A DNA stretch of 64,000 nt from AP-15 sp963735445 (GCA_963735445.1 CAVTLC010000032.1:1-64000), one strand, 5' to 3'. Shown: positions 11,525 to 22,873, counted from the stretch's first letter. Notes: generated by a model from the letters alone, not told the origin. Numbers and translations: made by a program.

Positions 11525-11936
11525 CTGTCGCAGCCCCCTTGCCTAAATGCTAAGAATGCGCCTTAAATGCTAAGAACGCCCGAGAACCGACAGCGGCGGA
11601 GACAACCGAGGACGGCGGAGAGACCTCACCCAGAGCGGTGATCGGGCGCGGCGCGGCATGTCTCCCGTCTGCGGTTGCCCTGGCTGGTTGTCTTGGGACC
11701 GTTGCTTGGCCTGTCGGCTCCTTGGCCTATCGGCCGTGGCGCGGCGGAATTTGTGAATGTGTTGTGAGGCCCGATCGCGCGCCTGGTGTAGCGCCCGGAT
11801 CGGGGGAAGTGTCGTTATGGCTGCTGCCGCGTGCTGGCTTAGCGCCCTAGTCTGGCGCCGCCATTGAGAATGGCGCTTGCCGCTGCACGCCGGCGGTTGC
11901 CCGGCTGTTGGCGAATAGCACACGCCAACAACTTAA
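11525..11936 (-). other. 23S-5S spacer
   Basis: About 410 bases of transcribed spacer, long for this position. It holds a tandem direct repeat of CTAAATGCTAAGAA (11543-11556) and TTAAATGCTAAGAA (11563-11576) near the 5S 5' end. Unlike the other spacers it has no copy of the ATCAGTN palindrome. Open frames here have no coding character. Confidence 0.6.
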
Positions 11937-12249
11937 AGGATCGAGCGGTTTCGAGCGATTAGTACCGGTCAGCTCCACGGATTACTCCGCTTCCACCTCC
12001 GGCCTATCAACGTGGTGGTCTTCCACGGCTCTCGACGAGACCTGGTTTTGAGGGGGGCTTCCCGCTTAGATGCGTTCAGCGGTTATCCCGTCCGCACTTA
12101 GCTACCCGGCGTTGCGGCTGGCGCCACAACCGGTCCACCAGAGGTGCGTCCCTCCCGGTCCTCTCGTACTGGGGAGAGCGCCTCGCAAGTCTCGAACACC
12201 CACGGCAGATAGGGACCGAACTGTCTCACGACGTTCTAAACCCAGCTCA

Positions 12250-12293
<44 letters not shown>

Positions 12294-12294
12294 C

Positions 12295-12334
<40 letters not shown>

Positions 12335-12363
12335 GACGCCGTCGATATGGACTCTTGGGCGTC

Positions 12364-12417
<54 letters not shown>

Positions 12418-12559
12418 GCGGGACCACCGGATCACTATGGCCGACTTTCGTCTCTGCTCGAGCCGTCGCTCTCGCAGTCAGGCGGGCTTGTGCCATTGCA
12501 CTCAACAGCTGATTTCCGACCAGCCTGAGCCCACCATCGCGCGCCTCCGTTACTCTTTG

Positions 12560-12590
<31 letters not shown>

Positions 12591-12845
12591 ATGCAGGGTC
12601 CCGGACCCGGGTAACGGGCCGCGGTTAGATGCCAGAGATCGCAAGAGCGGTATTTCAAGGTTGCCTCCACCCCAACTGGCGCCAGGGCTTCATCGGCTCC
12701 CGCCTATCCTACACATGCGATCCCTAACACCACTGCAAAGCTGTAGTAAAGGTGCACGGGGTCTTTCCGTCTGACCGCGGGAACTCCGCATCTTCACGGA
12801 GAATTCAATTTCGCTGAGCCGGTGTTGGAGACAGCGGGGAAGTCG

Positions 12846-12942
<97 letters not shown>

Positions 12943-13516
12943 GAGCTTGCACCCCTCCTCTTAACCTTCCGGCACCGGGCAGGCGTCAGACCCTATACGT
13001 CGTCTTGCGACTTCGCAGAGCCCTGTGTTTTTAGTAAACAGTCGCCACCCCCTCCTCTGTGCCCCCCGCCCCGGCTTGCGCCGAAACGGGGCCCCCTTCT
13101 CCCGAAGTTACGGGGGCATTTTGCCGAGTTCCTTCAACACCGTTCTCTCACACGCCTTGGTATGCTCTACCAGTCCACCAGTGTCGGTTTCGGGTACGGT
13201 CTTTGGTGCCGGTGCTGTTTCCCGGAAGTCCCACACCGCCCTGTCAATCCAATAAGACAGAACGATTTTCGGCCTTCGTCACATTCCGGCAGGCGGAGGA
13301 ATGTTAACCCCCTTCCCATCGGCTACGGCTCTCGCCCTCGCCTTAGGGGCCCGGCTAACCCTGCGCGGAATAACCTTGCGCAGGAACCCTTGGACTTTCG
13401 GCGTGAGGGTTTCTCACCCTCATTTACGCTACTCATGTCAGCATTCTCGCTTCCGATGCCTCCAGCACATCTCGCGATGCACCTTCGCCGGCCTACGGAA
13501 CGCTCCGCTACCGCTT

Positions 13517-13956
13517 CAGAAGACAGTAATCAGGAATCAGTTATCAGAACTGCCGGCAGAGAGGCCGGAGAGCATCCGGGCAATCTCCTGGTACTCGCCG
13601 CGCCAGCGCTCCGCCACATCGCTCGCAATGTAGCCAAGATCACGGCAATAGAGCACCCATACCTGCATTTCGTCGGCCGAACCAATGGCCATGATCAGAA
13701 AGCGGCGAAACTCCGGCCGCGATTGCTGCTGCCGGCCAAAGCCCTCGGCGAGGTTGGCGCAGATCGATTTTGACGCCCGCCGCACCTGGTCGGCTAGGGC
13801 GAACTGCTCGATCCGCGGAAACTCCAGGCTCGCTCGGTGCACTTCCAACGACACCCGATAGGCCCGCCGGAACACCTCGAGATCCTCGACCCGGCTGACA
13901 AAGCCCGGCATATCCCGCCTCGCTTCTGATCACTGATTACTGATTACTGTCTTCTG
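13517..13956 (-). repeat. Helix-45 intervening sequence with ATCAGTN-type arms
   Basis: A 440-base insert in 23S helix 45. The left arm (13517-13549) and right arm (13924-13956) are near-perfect inverted repeats built on CAGAAGACAGTAATCAG followed by further ATCAG-type heptamers. They would form a duplex of about 33 bp, a suitable RNase III substrate. The S23-type gene occupies the space between the arms in the rRNA-sense direction. Confidence 0.85.
13537..13911 (-). CDS. 23S rRNA intervening-sequence protein (S23, four-helix bundle)
   Basis: A 124-residue protein of the S23/IVP family, small four-helix-bundle proteins of unsettled function found in 23S intervening sequences and elsewhere. 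It opens MPGFVSRVEDLEVFRRAYRV, then has LADQVRRASKSICANLAEGF, the family signature around helix 2 with its S-I-x-x-N-x-x-E-G core. A third helix with FRRFLIMAIGSADEMQVW and a last helix with ERWRGEYQEIARMLSGL follow. It reads in the same direction as the rRNA, so the rrn transcript could serve as its message. Its stop lies inside the left inverted arm. No good ribosome binding site is visible, so translation must compete with rapid processing. The frame is intact, which argues for selection or recent arrival. Confidence 0.85.
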   Translation of the reverse strand: MPGFVSRVEDLEVFRRAYRVSLEVHRASLEFPRIEQFALADQVRRASKSICANLAEGFGRQQQSRPEFRRFLIMAIGSADEMQVWVLYCRDLGYIASDVAERWRGEYQEIARMLSGLSAGSSDN

Positions 13957-14018
13957 AAACCCGCAGCTTCGGTGCGTGGCTTGAGCCCCGTTACATTTTC
14001 GGCGCCGGACGGCTGATA

Positions 14019-14076
<58 letters not shown>

Positions 14077-14578
14077 TTGTCTTGGCCTTCCCACATCCTT
14101 TCCCACTTAGCCACGACTTGGGGACCTTAGCTGGCGGTCTGGGCTGTTTCCCTCTCGACGACGGACCTTAGCACCCGCCGTCTGGCTGCCGACCTCTACT
14201 CGCCGGTATTCGGAGTTTGGTTAGGTTTGGTAAGGCTCGCGCCCCCCTAGCCCATCCAGTGCTCTACCCCCGGCGGTAATAGTCGACGCTCTACCTCAAT
14301 AGATTTCGCGGAGAACCAGCTATTTCCGAGTTTGATTGGCCTTTCACCCCTAGCCACAAGTCATCCCCTACTTTTGCAACAGTAGTGGGTTCGGTCCTCC
14401 AGTGCGTGTTACCGCACCTTCAACCTGCCCATGGCTAGATCACCCGGTTTCGGGTCTGATCCCGGCAACTCAAGCGCCCTATTCAGACTTGCTTTCGCTG
14501 CGCCTACGCCTAACGGCTTAAGCTTGCTGCCAAGACCAACTCGCTGACCCATTATACAAAAGGTACGCCGTCAGCCCA

Positions 14579-14700
14579 GTTATCAGATGACAGTAATCAG
14601 GAATCAGAACTGCCTCGGCCGGGCTCTCGCCGCACCGGGTAGCCGACAGCGCTTGCCGCCATCGGTTCTGATAACTGATCACTGATTACTGATAACTGAA
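14579..14700 (-). repeat. Helix-25 intervening sequence, no ORF
   Basis: A 122-base insert in 23S helix 25. The left arm (from 14579, AGTTATCAGATGACAGTAAT onward to 14611) pairs with the right arm (14664-14700) across a loop of about 50 bases that carries no gene. The arms share the heptamer-built sequence of the helix-45 insert and of the spacer hairpins. Confidence 0.85.
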
Positions 14701-15222
14701 CCTCCGACTGCTTGTAGGCATCCGGTTTCAGGAACTATTTCACTCCCCTCGTCGGGGTGCTTTTCACCTTTCCCTCACGGTACTGGTGCACTATCGGTCA
14801 CTGAGGAGTACTTAGGCTTGGAGGGTGGTCCCCCCATCTTCAGACAGGATGGCTCGTGTCCCGCCTTACTCAAGGATCGCTTGGCCGGTTTCCCGTACGG
14901 GGCTGTCACCCGCTCCGGCCCGCCTTTCCAGACGCTTCCGGTACCAAACCAAACGACCACTGGCCTCGTCCGCTTTCGCTCGCCACTACTCGCGGAGTCT
15001 CGGTTGATGTCCTTTCCTCCGGCTACTGAGATGTTTCAGTTCGCCGGGTTCGCCTCCTCACCCTATGAATTCAGATGAGGATACCCGTTGCCGGGTGGGT
15101 TGCCCCATTCGGAGATCCCGGGATCAACGATCGCTCGCATCTCCCCCGGGCTTTTCGCAGCGTGCCACGTCCTTCATCGCCTCTCAGTGCCAAGGCATCC
15201 ACCAGATGCCCTTGTTTTGCTC

Positions 15223-15579
15223 GATCCAAGACTATCGGAGCGGCCGTTGCCGGCCACCCCAACACCCCGGACAACCGCCGCGCACAGGGGCAAGCCCCAT
15301 TTTGGCAGGGCCCCCAATTTGGCAGGGCTCCCCGTTGACAAAGGTTTCCCTTTGCCAGGGTTTCCCCGCCGGCGCGGCGTCTTCCATGAAGACACTTCTC
15401 GGACGGCCCGCATGCGAGTTGACACCCGCACCTCGGCGCCGTCCGCCTCGGTCACATTCACAAATTCGCTTTACCCGTTCAATCAACACCGCCCCGGACA
15501 CCCGGTCGCCGGCGCGGGACAGATCCCGCCCGGTTGACCCGACCCCGGAACAAACCTGGTCTTCTCCGAATGTCGTTCA
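15223..15579 (-). other. tRNA-Ala to 23S spacer
   Basis: Transcribed spacer on the 23S side, without a gene. It contains short repeated TTGGCAGGG segments (near 15301 and 15318) and the complementary TTTGCCAGGG (near 15351), which can form local stems. These may help process the 23S 5' end. Open frames on both strands lack coding character. Confidence 0.5.
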
Positions 15580-15672
15580 TCAGGGATCAGATGATCAGAT
15601 ATCAGTGATCAGAACCGGCCAGGCGCGGGCCGTGCCGCTGTCGTTCCGATAACTGATGCTGATGCCTGTGAT
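15580..15672 (-). repeat. ATCAGTN palindrome, spacer copy 1 (most diverged)
   Basis: An inverted pair in the 23S/tRNA-Ala spacer: left arm 15580-15615 (ending ATATCAGTGATCAGAACC) and right arm 15641-15672 (GTTCCGATAACTGATGCTGA onward). It belongs to the same family as the 23S inserts but with more mismatches and a short loop. Confidence 0.7.
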
Positions 15673-15739
15673 GTCCCAGCGCGGCGCGCCGGCCCTTAGT
15701 GGAGGGCGCTGTGGCAGAAGCACCGTGGTAGAGGCGCCA

Positions 15740-15815
15740 TGGTGGAGGTGAACGGGATCGAACCGATGACCTCCTGCTTGCAAAGCAGGCGCTCTCCCAA
15801 CTGAGCTACACCCCC
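15740..15815 (-). tRNA. tRNA-Ala (TGC)
   Basis: A 76-base cloverleaf in the 16S-23S spacer. The acceptor strands are GGGGGTG and CACCTCC, the anticodon loop TTTGCAA, and CCA is encoded. It is the standard second spacer tRNA of alphaproteobacterial rrn operons. Confidence 0.97.
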
Positions 15816-15826
15816 GCACCAGATCA

Positions 15827-15931
15827 CAGAAGACAGTAATCAGTGATCAGAATTGTAGCGGCAAGGCCCCGCCTCGCTAGGCGATCAGCGATTTTATGCC
15901 ATCGGTTCTGATGACTGATTACTGTCTTCTG
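15827..15931 (-). repeat. ATCAGTN palindrome, spacer copy 2 (between the tRNAs)
   Basis: Left arm 15827-15852 (CAGAAGACAGTAATCAGTGA then TCAGAA) and right arm 15906-15931 differ at one position out of 26, the best-preserved copy. The loop is about 53 bases. It sits between tRNA-Ala and tRNA-Ile, where no processing hairpin of this size is normally found. Confidence 0.85.
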
Positions 15932-15942
15932 ATCACTGAACC

Positions 15943-16019
15943 TGGTGGGCCAGGGAGGATTTGAACCTCCGACCTCACGCTTATCAAGCGCGCGCTCTAA
16001 CCAGCTGAGCTACTAGCCC
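15943..16019 (-). tRNA. tRNA-Ile (GAT)
   Basis: A 77-base cloverleaf directly after the 16S-proximal spacer. The acceptor strands are GGGCTAG and CTGGCCC, the anticodon loop TTGATAA, and CCA is encoded. Confidence 0.97.
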
Positions 16020-16151
16020 CGACCAGAGGACAGCGGACAACCGGCCGACGACAGATCATCTTCCGTCCTCTGCCGTTATCCTCTGCCGTCCGGCGAACGG
16101 CGTTCGCCCCGACATTCGGGAGAAGGGATGCGCAGACGGCGGCCTGGTGCC

Positions 16152-16275
16152 AGAGACCAGTAATCAGTGATCAGTAATCAGAATTACCGCACTGCCAGTC
16201 TCCAGCGTTTGTGGATAATCAGAAGAAGCGCCGCAATCAGTTCTGATAACTGATTACCGATAACTGTCTTCTGAA
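16152..16275 (-). repeat. ATCAGTN palindrome, spacer copy 3 (next to the 16S 3' end)
   Basis: The left arm (16152-16183) shows the heptamer structure plainly as CAGTAATCAGTGATCAGTAA. The right arm (16241-16273) is complementary with several mismatches and ends eight bases from the 16S 3' end, so the hairpin could affect 16S maturation. Confidence 0.8.
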
Positions 16276-16279
16276 TTCC

Positions 16280-17797
<1,518 letters not shown>

Positions 17798-18131
17798 TTA
17801 ACCCAGGACCGCCGGCCCCAAACCGCACCTTCAACAAAAGGCCGTCTCAAGCCGCCGGCCCGATCGTTAGGGCCTCTAAAACGTTCGCATCGATGCGCGA
17901 ACTTTAGAGCAGCCCCACCAACATCATGCCCGCATCTCTGCAGACATCACGCCGGCTCGGCCGCCGTCCGCGCATCCCTTCCCTTAGCTCACAATCTCAA
18001 ACAACACCGGTCCCCAAGCCAACGCCCAAAAGGCCACCGCCCAAAAGGCCACCGCTCAAGAACCAAATTCTCCGGGCCGATCCCGGCATCCTGCGACACC
18101 GACCAGACCCGCCCCACCAAAGGGGCCGCGC
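17798..18131 (-). other. rrn leader
   Basis: A transcribed leader of about 330 bases between the promoter and 16S. It contains a small hairpin (GTTCGCGCATCGATGCGAAC, 17883-17902) and a 15-base unit CGCCCAAAAGGCCAC repeated in tandem (18023-18052). TGCTCTAAAG, just before the hairpin in transcript order, is a weak boxA candidate. There is no gene. Confidence 0.5.
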
Positions 18132-18160
18132 TTATAACCCCCACCCAACCCCATTGTCAA
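18132..18160 (-). promoter_or_regulatory. rrn operon promoter
   Basis: On the minus strand a perfect -35 TTGACA (18160-18155), a 17-base spacer, and -10 TTATAA (18137-18132), followed by GCGCGGCCCC. The GC-rich discriminator is typical of stringently controlled rRNA promoters. It is the only strong promoter upstream of 16S in the window. Confidence 0.85.
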
Positions 18161-18307
18161 CCCAACCACGTGTCCCGATCCGCTTCGTAGATCGTCTCCG
18201 GTCGGCATGATTTCGGCGGTCGGCCGTTGGGCCAGCGCGGACGGTGAAAATAAGGACCTCAGAACGCCTTGTCCAGACCCGCCGCAACAATTCTTTCATC
18301 TCTCGCT

Positions 18308-18718
18308 TTAGAGCAGACCCAATCCCCGCAGTTCCGCTAGCATCTGCTCGGGCGGCGGCGCGCCTTCCAGTGCCCGGTCGGGCGGAGCGTCATCAGGTGA
18401 CAGGTACCGCCAACCCTGAAAGGCGCGGCAGGAGCGAGGAAAGGTCGCGACCAACACCGGATCGATTTCGATCAGGCAATAGCGACGGCCGCTCGCGTCG
18501 CGATCGGCGCGAAACCCGGTCACCATTTGTCGCACCGAGATTTGCCCTCGGATCACCCAGTAGATCGATCCGCCGTCGAGTACATCGGCCGCGCGCCGCG
18601 GGCAATTTCGGGTGTAGACCCAGTGGCCGCCGCGCTCGGTAGCGCGGAGTGTCCGGACCCGGCGGAGCTGTTCGATATCGTCGATGCCGACCGCGAGCTT
18701 CAATAGATGCAGCGCCAT
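18308..18718 (-). CDS. DUF1489 family protein
   Basis: A 136-residue cytoplasmic protein of unknown function, opening MALHLLKLAVGIDDIEQLRR, the hallmark of alphaproteobacterial DUF1489. The middle, with YTRNCPRRAADVLDGGSIYW then VIRGQISVRQMV, is the conserved core in which a three-residue R-x-P-R-R basic turn precedes a beta strand. I prefer the ATG at 18718 because the family starts with this motif; an ATG at 18733, touching the mccA stop, would add five residues. It is the last gene of the minus-strand operon with fumarylacetoacetase, the maleate-isomerase-like protein and methylcrotonyl-CoA carboxylase. Nothing links it functionally to those enzymes beyond position. Confidence 0.85.
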   Translation of the reverse strand: MALHLLKLAVGIDDIEQLRRVRTLRATERGGHWVYTRNCPRRAADVLDGGSIYWVIRGQISVRQMVTGFRADRDASGRRYCLIEIDPVLVATFPRSCRAFQGWRYLSPDDAPPDRALEGAPPPEQMLAELRGLGLL

Positions 18719-18733
18719 TCGCGGAGAGCCCAT

Positions 18734-20750
18734 TCAGGGGCGGTCAGTTTCGGGTGCAGCCAGGGCTATTAATTCCGCACCTTCCTCGACAAGTTCGCCG
18801 ACCGCAAACCGCACCGCCGCAATGACCCCGTCGGCGGGTGCGGTGATCGTATGCTCCATCTTCATCGCCTCGATCGCCATCAGGGGCTCGCCGCGCCGGA
18901 CTTTGGCGCCCGCTTCAACCAATAGCCGCGTTACCCGGCCCGGCATCGGCGCGGTCAATTTTCCGGCCGTCGGATCTTCACCGGCGGCTGTTGCCAGGCG
19001 ATCGACTTCTTCGAATTGCCAGCTTTGTCCGTCGATAAAAACCGCAACCGCGGTCCCGTAATCGAGAACGCGTACACGCCTTCTGACCCCGTCGAAGGTC
19101 AAAAGAAGAAAGCCATCCGACCCGATTTCACCGCTAACCGCGGTCTGTCGGTCGCCAAGGCGCAGCAGCCATTCCCCATTGATCGCGGTAGCAGCGATGG
19201 TGTCCTCGCCGCCGCTACGGCGCAACGTGATATCTTGCTCGGCTCGGCAGCCGAGACGCCAACCGTCATTCCTCGCCCAAGGGCAGAACGGATCAGCGGA
19301 CGAAGATGCAGTCGCATCAGCAACCGACTTGCGAGCCGAGATGCCGATTGATAACAGCTGCGGCGAGCGCCTCTGGAGGAACGGCTGGTTCCTCGGACAG
19401 CAGTGCGGCTTGGTGGCGCTCGATAAACCCGGTGTCGATCGCGGCCTCGGCAAAATCGGGATGAGCCGCTACTCGTGCGAGGAAACCGAGGTTTGTATTC
19501 ACGCCGAGGACCGCTGTCTCGGCGAGGGCCCGCTGTAAGCGGCCGATCGCGGCTTCGCGATCCTCTCCGTGGACAATGATTTTCGCGATCATCGGGTCGT
19601 AGAACGGGGTCACGACCTCACCCTCTCGTACGCCGGTATCGACGCGAGCAATTTCGGGCGGCGGCAGATAGAGCCGATGGAGTGTGCCGGTTTGCGGCAG
19701 AAATTGACGTTGGGGGTCTTCGGCGTAAAGCCGGGCCTCGATCGCGTGGCCATCGATCGACAGATCATGCTGGAGCAGCGGCAATGGCTGGCCGGCCGCG
19801 ACACGCAATTGCCATTCGACGAGGTCGAGCCCGGTGATCGCTTCGGTTACAGCATGTTCGACCTGCAACCGGGTATTCATCTCGATAAAGTAGAAATCGC
19901 GCGGCGACCCTCTTGGCACGATGAATTCGATCGTTCCGGCCCCGACATAGTTAATCGCGCGCGCCGCAGCGACCGCAGCCTCACCCATTGCCCGCCGGCG
20001 TTCTTGATCGAGACCGGGGGCAGGCGCTTCCTCGATCACCTTTTGATGGCGGCGTTGGATCGAGCAGTCGCGATCAAAAATGTGAACGACATTTCCATGC
20101 TTGTCGGCAAAGACCTGCACTTCGATATGGCGCGGCTGATCGAGATACTTCTCGAGCAGAACCTGGTCATCGCCAAAGGCGCTCGCCGCCTCGCGCCGCG
20201 CCGAAGCTAGCGCCGCCGCAAAATCGTCAGGCTCTCCGACGATCCGCATGCCGCGACCGCCGCCGCCGGCCGACGCCTTGATCAAGACCGGAAACCCAAT
20301 CCGTTTCGCTTCCTCGGCGAGATGGATCGGATCCTGATCCTCGCCATGGTAACCCGGCACAACGGGTACGCCGGCGCCGACCATCAACGACTTCGCCGCC
20401 GCCTTCGAACCCATCGCCCGCATCGCCGCCGCGGGTGGGCCAATAAAAACCAGCCCGGCATGCGCGCAGGCCTCGGCAAAATTGGGATTCTCGGACAAAA
20501 AACCGTAGCCTGGATGCACCGCTTGCGCTCCGCTGGCCCGCGCCGCCTTGATAATTGCCTCGATATTGAGATAGCTGTCGCGCGCTGGCGCCGGGCCGAT
20601 CGGCCGCGCCTCATCGGCAAGCGCGACGTGCAGTGCGCCCCGATCGGCGTCCGAGTAAACGGCTACCGTGGCGATTCCCATGCGCCGCGCGGTGCGGATA
20701 ATCCTGCAGGCGATCTCGCCGCGATTGGCGACCAGGATTTTCGTAAACAA
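18734..20750 (-). CDS. mccA: Methylcrotonyl-CoA carboxylase biotin subunit (frameshift near 19325)
   Basis: Alpha subunit of 3-methylcrotonyl-CoA carboxylase (leucine degradation). It carboxylates biotin with ATP and bicarbonate and passes CO2 to the beta subunit. Order: biotin carboxylase N domain (KILVANRGEIACRII), ATP-grasp with KASAGGGGRGMR near residue 165 and EMNTRLQVEHAVTE near 290, BC C-terminal domain, MCC-type BT domain (DPFCPWARNDGWRLG), and biotinyl domain with the lysine in EAMKMEH near residue 635. Total about 672 residues, normal for MccA and nearer to it than to propionyl-CoA carboxylase, though the acyl substrate remains an inference. The start is TTG at 20750. One frame change near 19325 separates the BC and BT parts. 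The beta subunit gene is not in the window. Confidence 0.85.
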
Positions 20751-20783
20751 GATCAGGCCTGCGGGTCCGATGCCGCGCCCGCG

Positions 20784-21530
20784 TCAGAACTCATGCAACA
20801 GCCGCCCGAATCCGTCGATCGGGTCGGCAATGCCGTTGCAGCGCAATGCCCACCAATAGGTTGCGGTATTGATCGCCAGCACCGGCTTGCGGAGCCAAGT
20901 CTCGGCTGCGGCGGCGAGCCGCGCCATCGCGAGATTGGTGCCGACCTGAACAACCGCTTCGATATCCGGCCCATCAACAGTCAAGATCGCGTCACGTAGT
21001 TCCTGATCGCCGACATGGGCGATCAGGACCGGGCTCGCGCATCTAAGCCCTATCAGCCGCACCACCTCAAAGCCGCAATCGGAAAAAAAGCGATGCACCT
21101 GCCGATCGGCGACCGGCATATAGGGGGTGACAACCGCGATCCGCCGGATGTCGCCATAACGCCGCAAAGCTTGGCGCGATGCGTCGGACCCCATCGTGAC
21201 GCCAACTCCGGCGCGGGCTTCGATCCGTTCGCGCAGCTTTTCGCTGCCGTCGAGCCCGCCCCAGAAGGTCTCGGACGACATGCCCATGATCAAGTGACCG
21301 GGCTCGCAGGTCATCACCCGGTCGACCGCGGCCAGCAATTCTCGGTCTACGGTCTCGATCAATCTTTCGAAATCGGCATCGTTGCGAAGCGGATCGTTGG
21401 GAATGTGAATGCGCGCGAAGTGATTGGTGACACCGCGCGGGCGCATCATGTCGAATTCGGGCTGCACCACGGTGTTGGTGCTCGGCGCGATAACCCCGAA
21501 CTTCATCCGCCAGCCGAGCGCGTCGGTCAC
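20784..21530 (-). CDS. Maleate isomerase-like Asp/Glu racemase superfamily protein
   Basis: A 248-residue protein of the aspartate/glutamate racemase superfamily nearest to maleate cis-trans isomerases and arylmalonate decarboxylases. Family features: the N-terminal FGVIAPSTNTVVQPEFDMM, then GHLIMGMSSETFWGG, VVTPYMPVADRQVHRFFSDC, and a C-terminal LRKPVLAINTATYWWALR. In maleate isomerases a catalytic cysteine sits in the first of the two inner loops; here that loop reads MGMSSE with no cysteine, so activity may differ. The start is taken as GTG at 21530 with GGGAG six bases upstream; the open frame runs farther up but overlaps fumarylacetoacetase. It is in an operon with an aromatic-acid catabolic enzyme, which suits a dicarboxylate isomerase role, but the substrate is unknown. 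Confidence 0.75.
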   Translation of the reverse strand: MTDALGWRMKFGVIAPSTNTVVQPEFDMMRPRGVTNHFARIHIPNDPLRNDADFERLIETVDRELLAAVDRVMTCEPGHLIMGMSSETFWGGLDGSEKLRERIEARAGVGVTMGSDASRQALRRYGDIRRIAVVTPYMPVADRQVHRFFSDCGFEVVRLIGLRCASPVLIAHVGDQELRDAILTVDGPDIEAVVQVGTNLAMARLAAAAETWLRKPVLAINTATYWWALRCNGIADPIDGFGRLLHEF

Positions 21531-21561
21531 TGCAGCTCCCTTGCTTCGCGCCGCGCCGAGA

Positions 21562-22873
21562 CTAGGCGATTCGGCCGCGGCACTCGCCAAAGCCGATCGA
21601 AACAAAGCCGGGCTTATGACAGTGCGCGCGAAAGATCACCTCGTCGCCATCTTCGAGAAAGGTGCGGGTTTCGCCCGATTCCAGCGTCGTCGAGCGCGTC
21701 CCATCTTCGCTGAGTTCCATCAGGCTGCCGTAGCCCTCGCGCGTGGGGCCGGAGATCGTGCCGGTGCCGAACAGATCGCCCGGGCCGGAGATTGCACCCG
21801 CCGCTGGTATGGTGCGTGACCAGCTGCGCCAAGGTCCAATAGAGGTCGGTCGTGTTGCTGGCGGACATCAGGTGCGGCGGCAGTCTCTTCGCGCGCAGGC
21901 CTTCGCTCAGCAGAAAGGCTTCGAGCGCGATGTCAAAGGCGCCTTCCCGCTGATCTTCCGCATCCCACAAATGCGGCAACGGATGCGGGTCGCCATCGGG
22001 CCGCGCCGGCTGCGCCACGCGAAACGGCGCCAGCGCCTCCGTCGTGACAATCCAGGGCGATACTGTGGAGCCGAAATTCTTGCCGAGAAAGGGGCCGAGC
22101 GGCTGCGATTCCCAACCCTGGACGTCCCGCGCCGACCAATCGTTGACGAGGCCCAGCCCAAAAATGTGCTCCGCCGCGCGGCCGATCGGGATCGGCTCGC
22201 CTTGGGCATTGCCGGGACCGATCCAAACTGCGAGTTCGAGCTCATAATCGAGCTTCCGGCACGGACCGTAGGTCGGCGCCGGTTCATCCGGCGCCTTGCG
22301 CTGGCCATTTGGGCGCCGGATCGGCACGTTCGATGCTCGAACCGAAGAGGCGCGGCTGTGATAGGCAACCGGCACGTATTTGTAATTGGGGCTCAGCGGA
22401 TTATTCGGATCGCGCCGGCGCCCGCCATTGCGCGCATGATGAATGCCGGCAAAAAAATCGGTGAATTCGCCGATCGCGGCGGGCAGATGCAGCGTGCATT
22501 GGCCGGCGGGATGCAACAGCCGCCCAGCCATCGCTTCGATCTTGGCGCGCTCGGCAGTATCGGCGGCGAGCAATTCGGAAACCCGTTTGCGCAATGCCAG
22601 TCGCGCCGGGGCGCCGAGCGCCATCAGCGGGTTCAGTGCCGAACCCGCCGCCGCTTCGGCGGCCTTTTCGGCCTCGCCCGAAAACAGCCGGGCTTCGAGT
22701 GCCGCGGCGAGGTCAAAAACCATGTCGCCGATCGCGACGCCACCGCGCGGGGCTCCGCCAGGCGGACTGAAGACGCCGAACGGCAAATTCTGTATCGGAA
22801 ACTCGGTATGACCATTGGCCGAGGTGACCCAGCTCTCGCGCCTCGGATCATGGGTTTCGTCGATCCCGCTCAT
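21562..22873 (-). CDS. fahA: Fumarylacetoacetase (frameshift near 21780)
   Basis: The final enzyme of tyrosine/homogentisate breakdown, splitting 4-fumarylacetoacetate to fumarate and acetoacetate in the cytoplasm. The N-terminal domain (FPIQNLPFGVFSPPGG) is followed by the FAH catalytic fold: DFFAGIHHARNGG, KYVPVAYHSRASSV, the metal-binding KLDYELELAVWIG, GLVNDWSARDVQGWE, PLGPFLGKNFGSTVSPW and HHTSGGCNLRPG. Length about 437 residues, normal for the family. An extra C in a CCCGGG run near 21780 shifts the frame; after it the expected end FRAHCHKPGFVSIGFGECRG reads on to a TAG at 21562. Start ATG 22873. It is the first gene of the operon and ends about 30 bases before the next start. Confidence 0.9.

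Noticed and set aside
11570..11923. A 117-residue frame in the 23S-5S spacer
   Set aside because: It lies in transcribed spacer, composition is Arg/Pro-rich, and there is no ribosome binding site or motif.
13640..13933. A second minus-strand frame over the S23 gene
   Set aside because: It overlaps the well-supported S23 frame entirely and has no family features.
15580..16275. CRISPR-like repeats in the rrn spacers
   Set aside because: The copies are inverted pairs with unequal loops, not direct repeats with spacers of equal size, and there are no cas genes.
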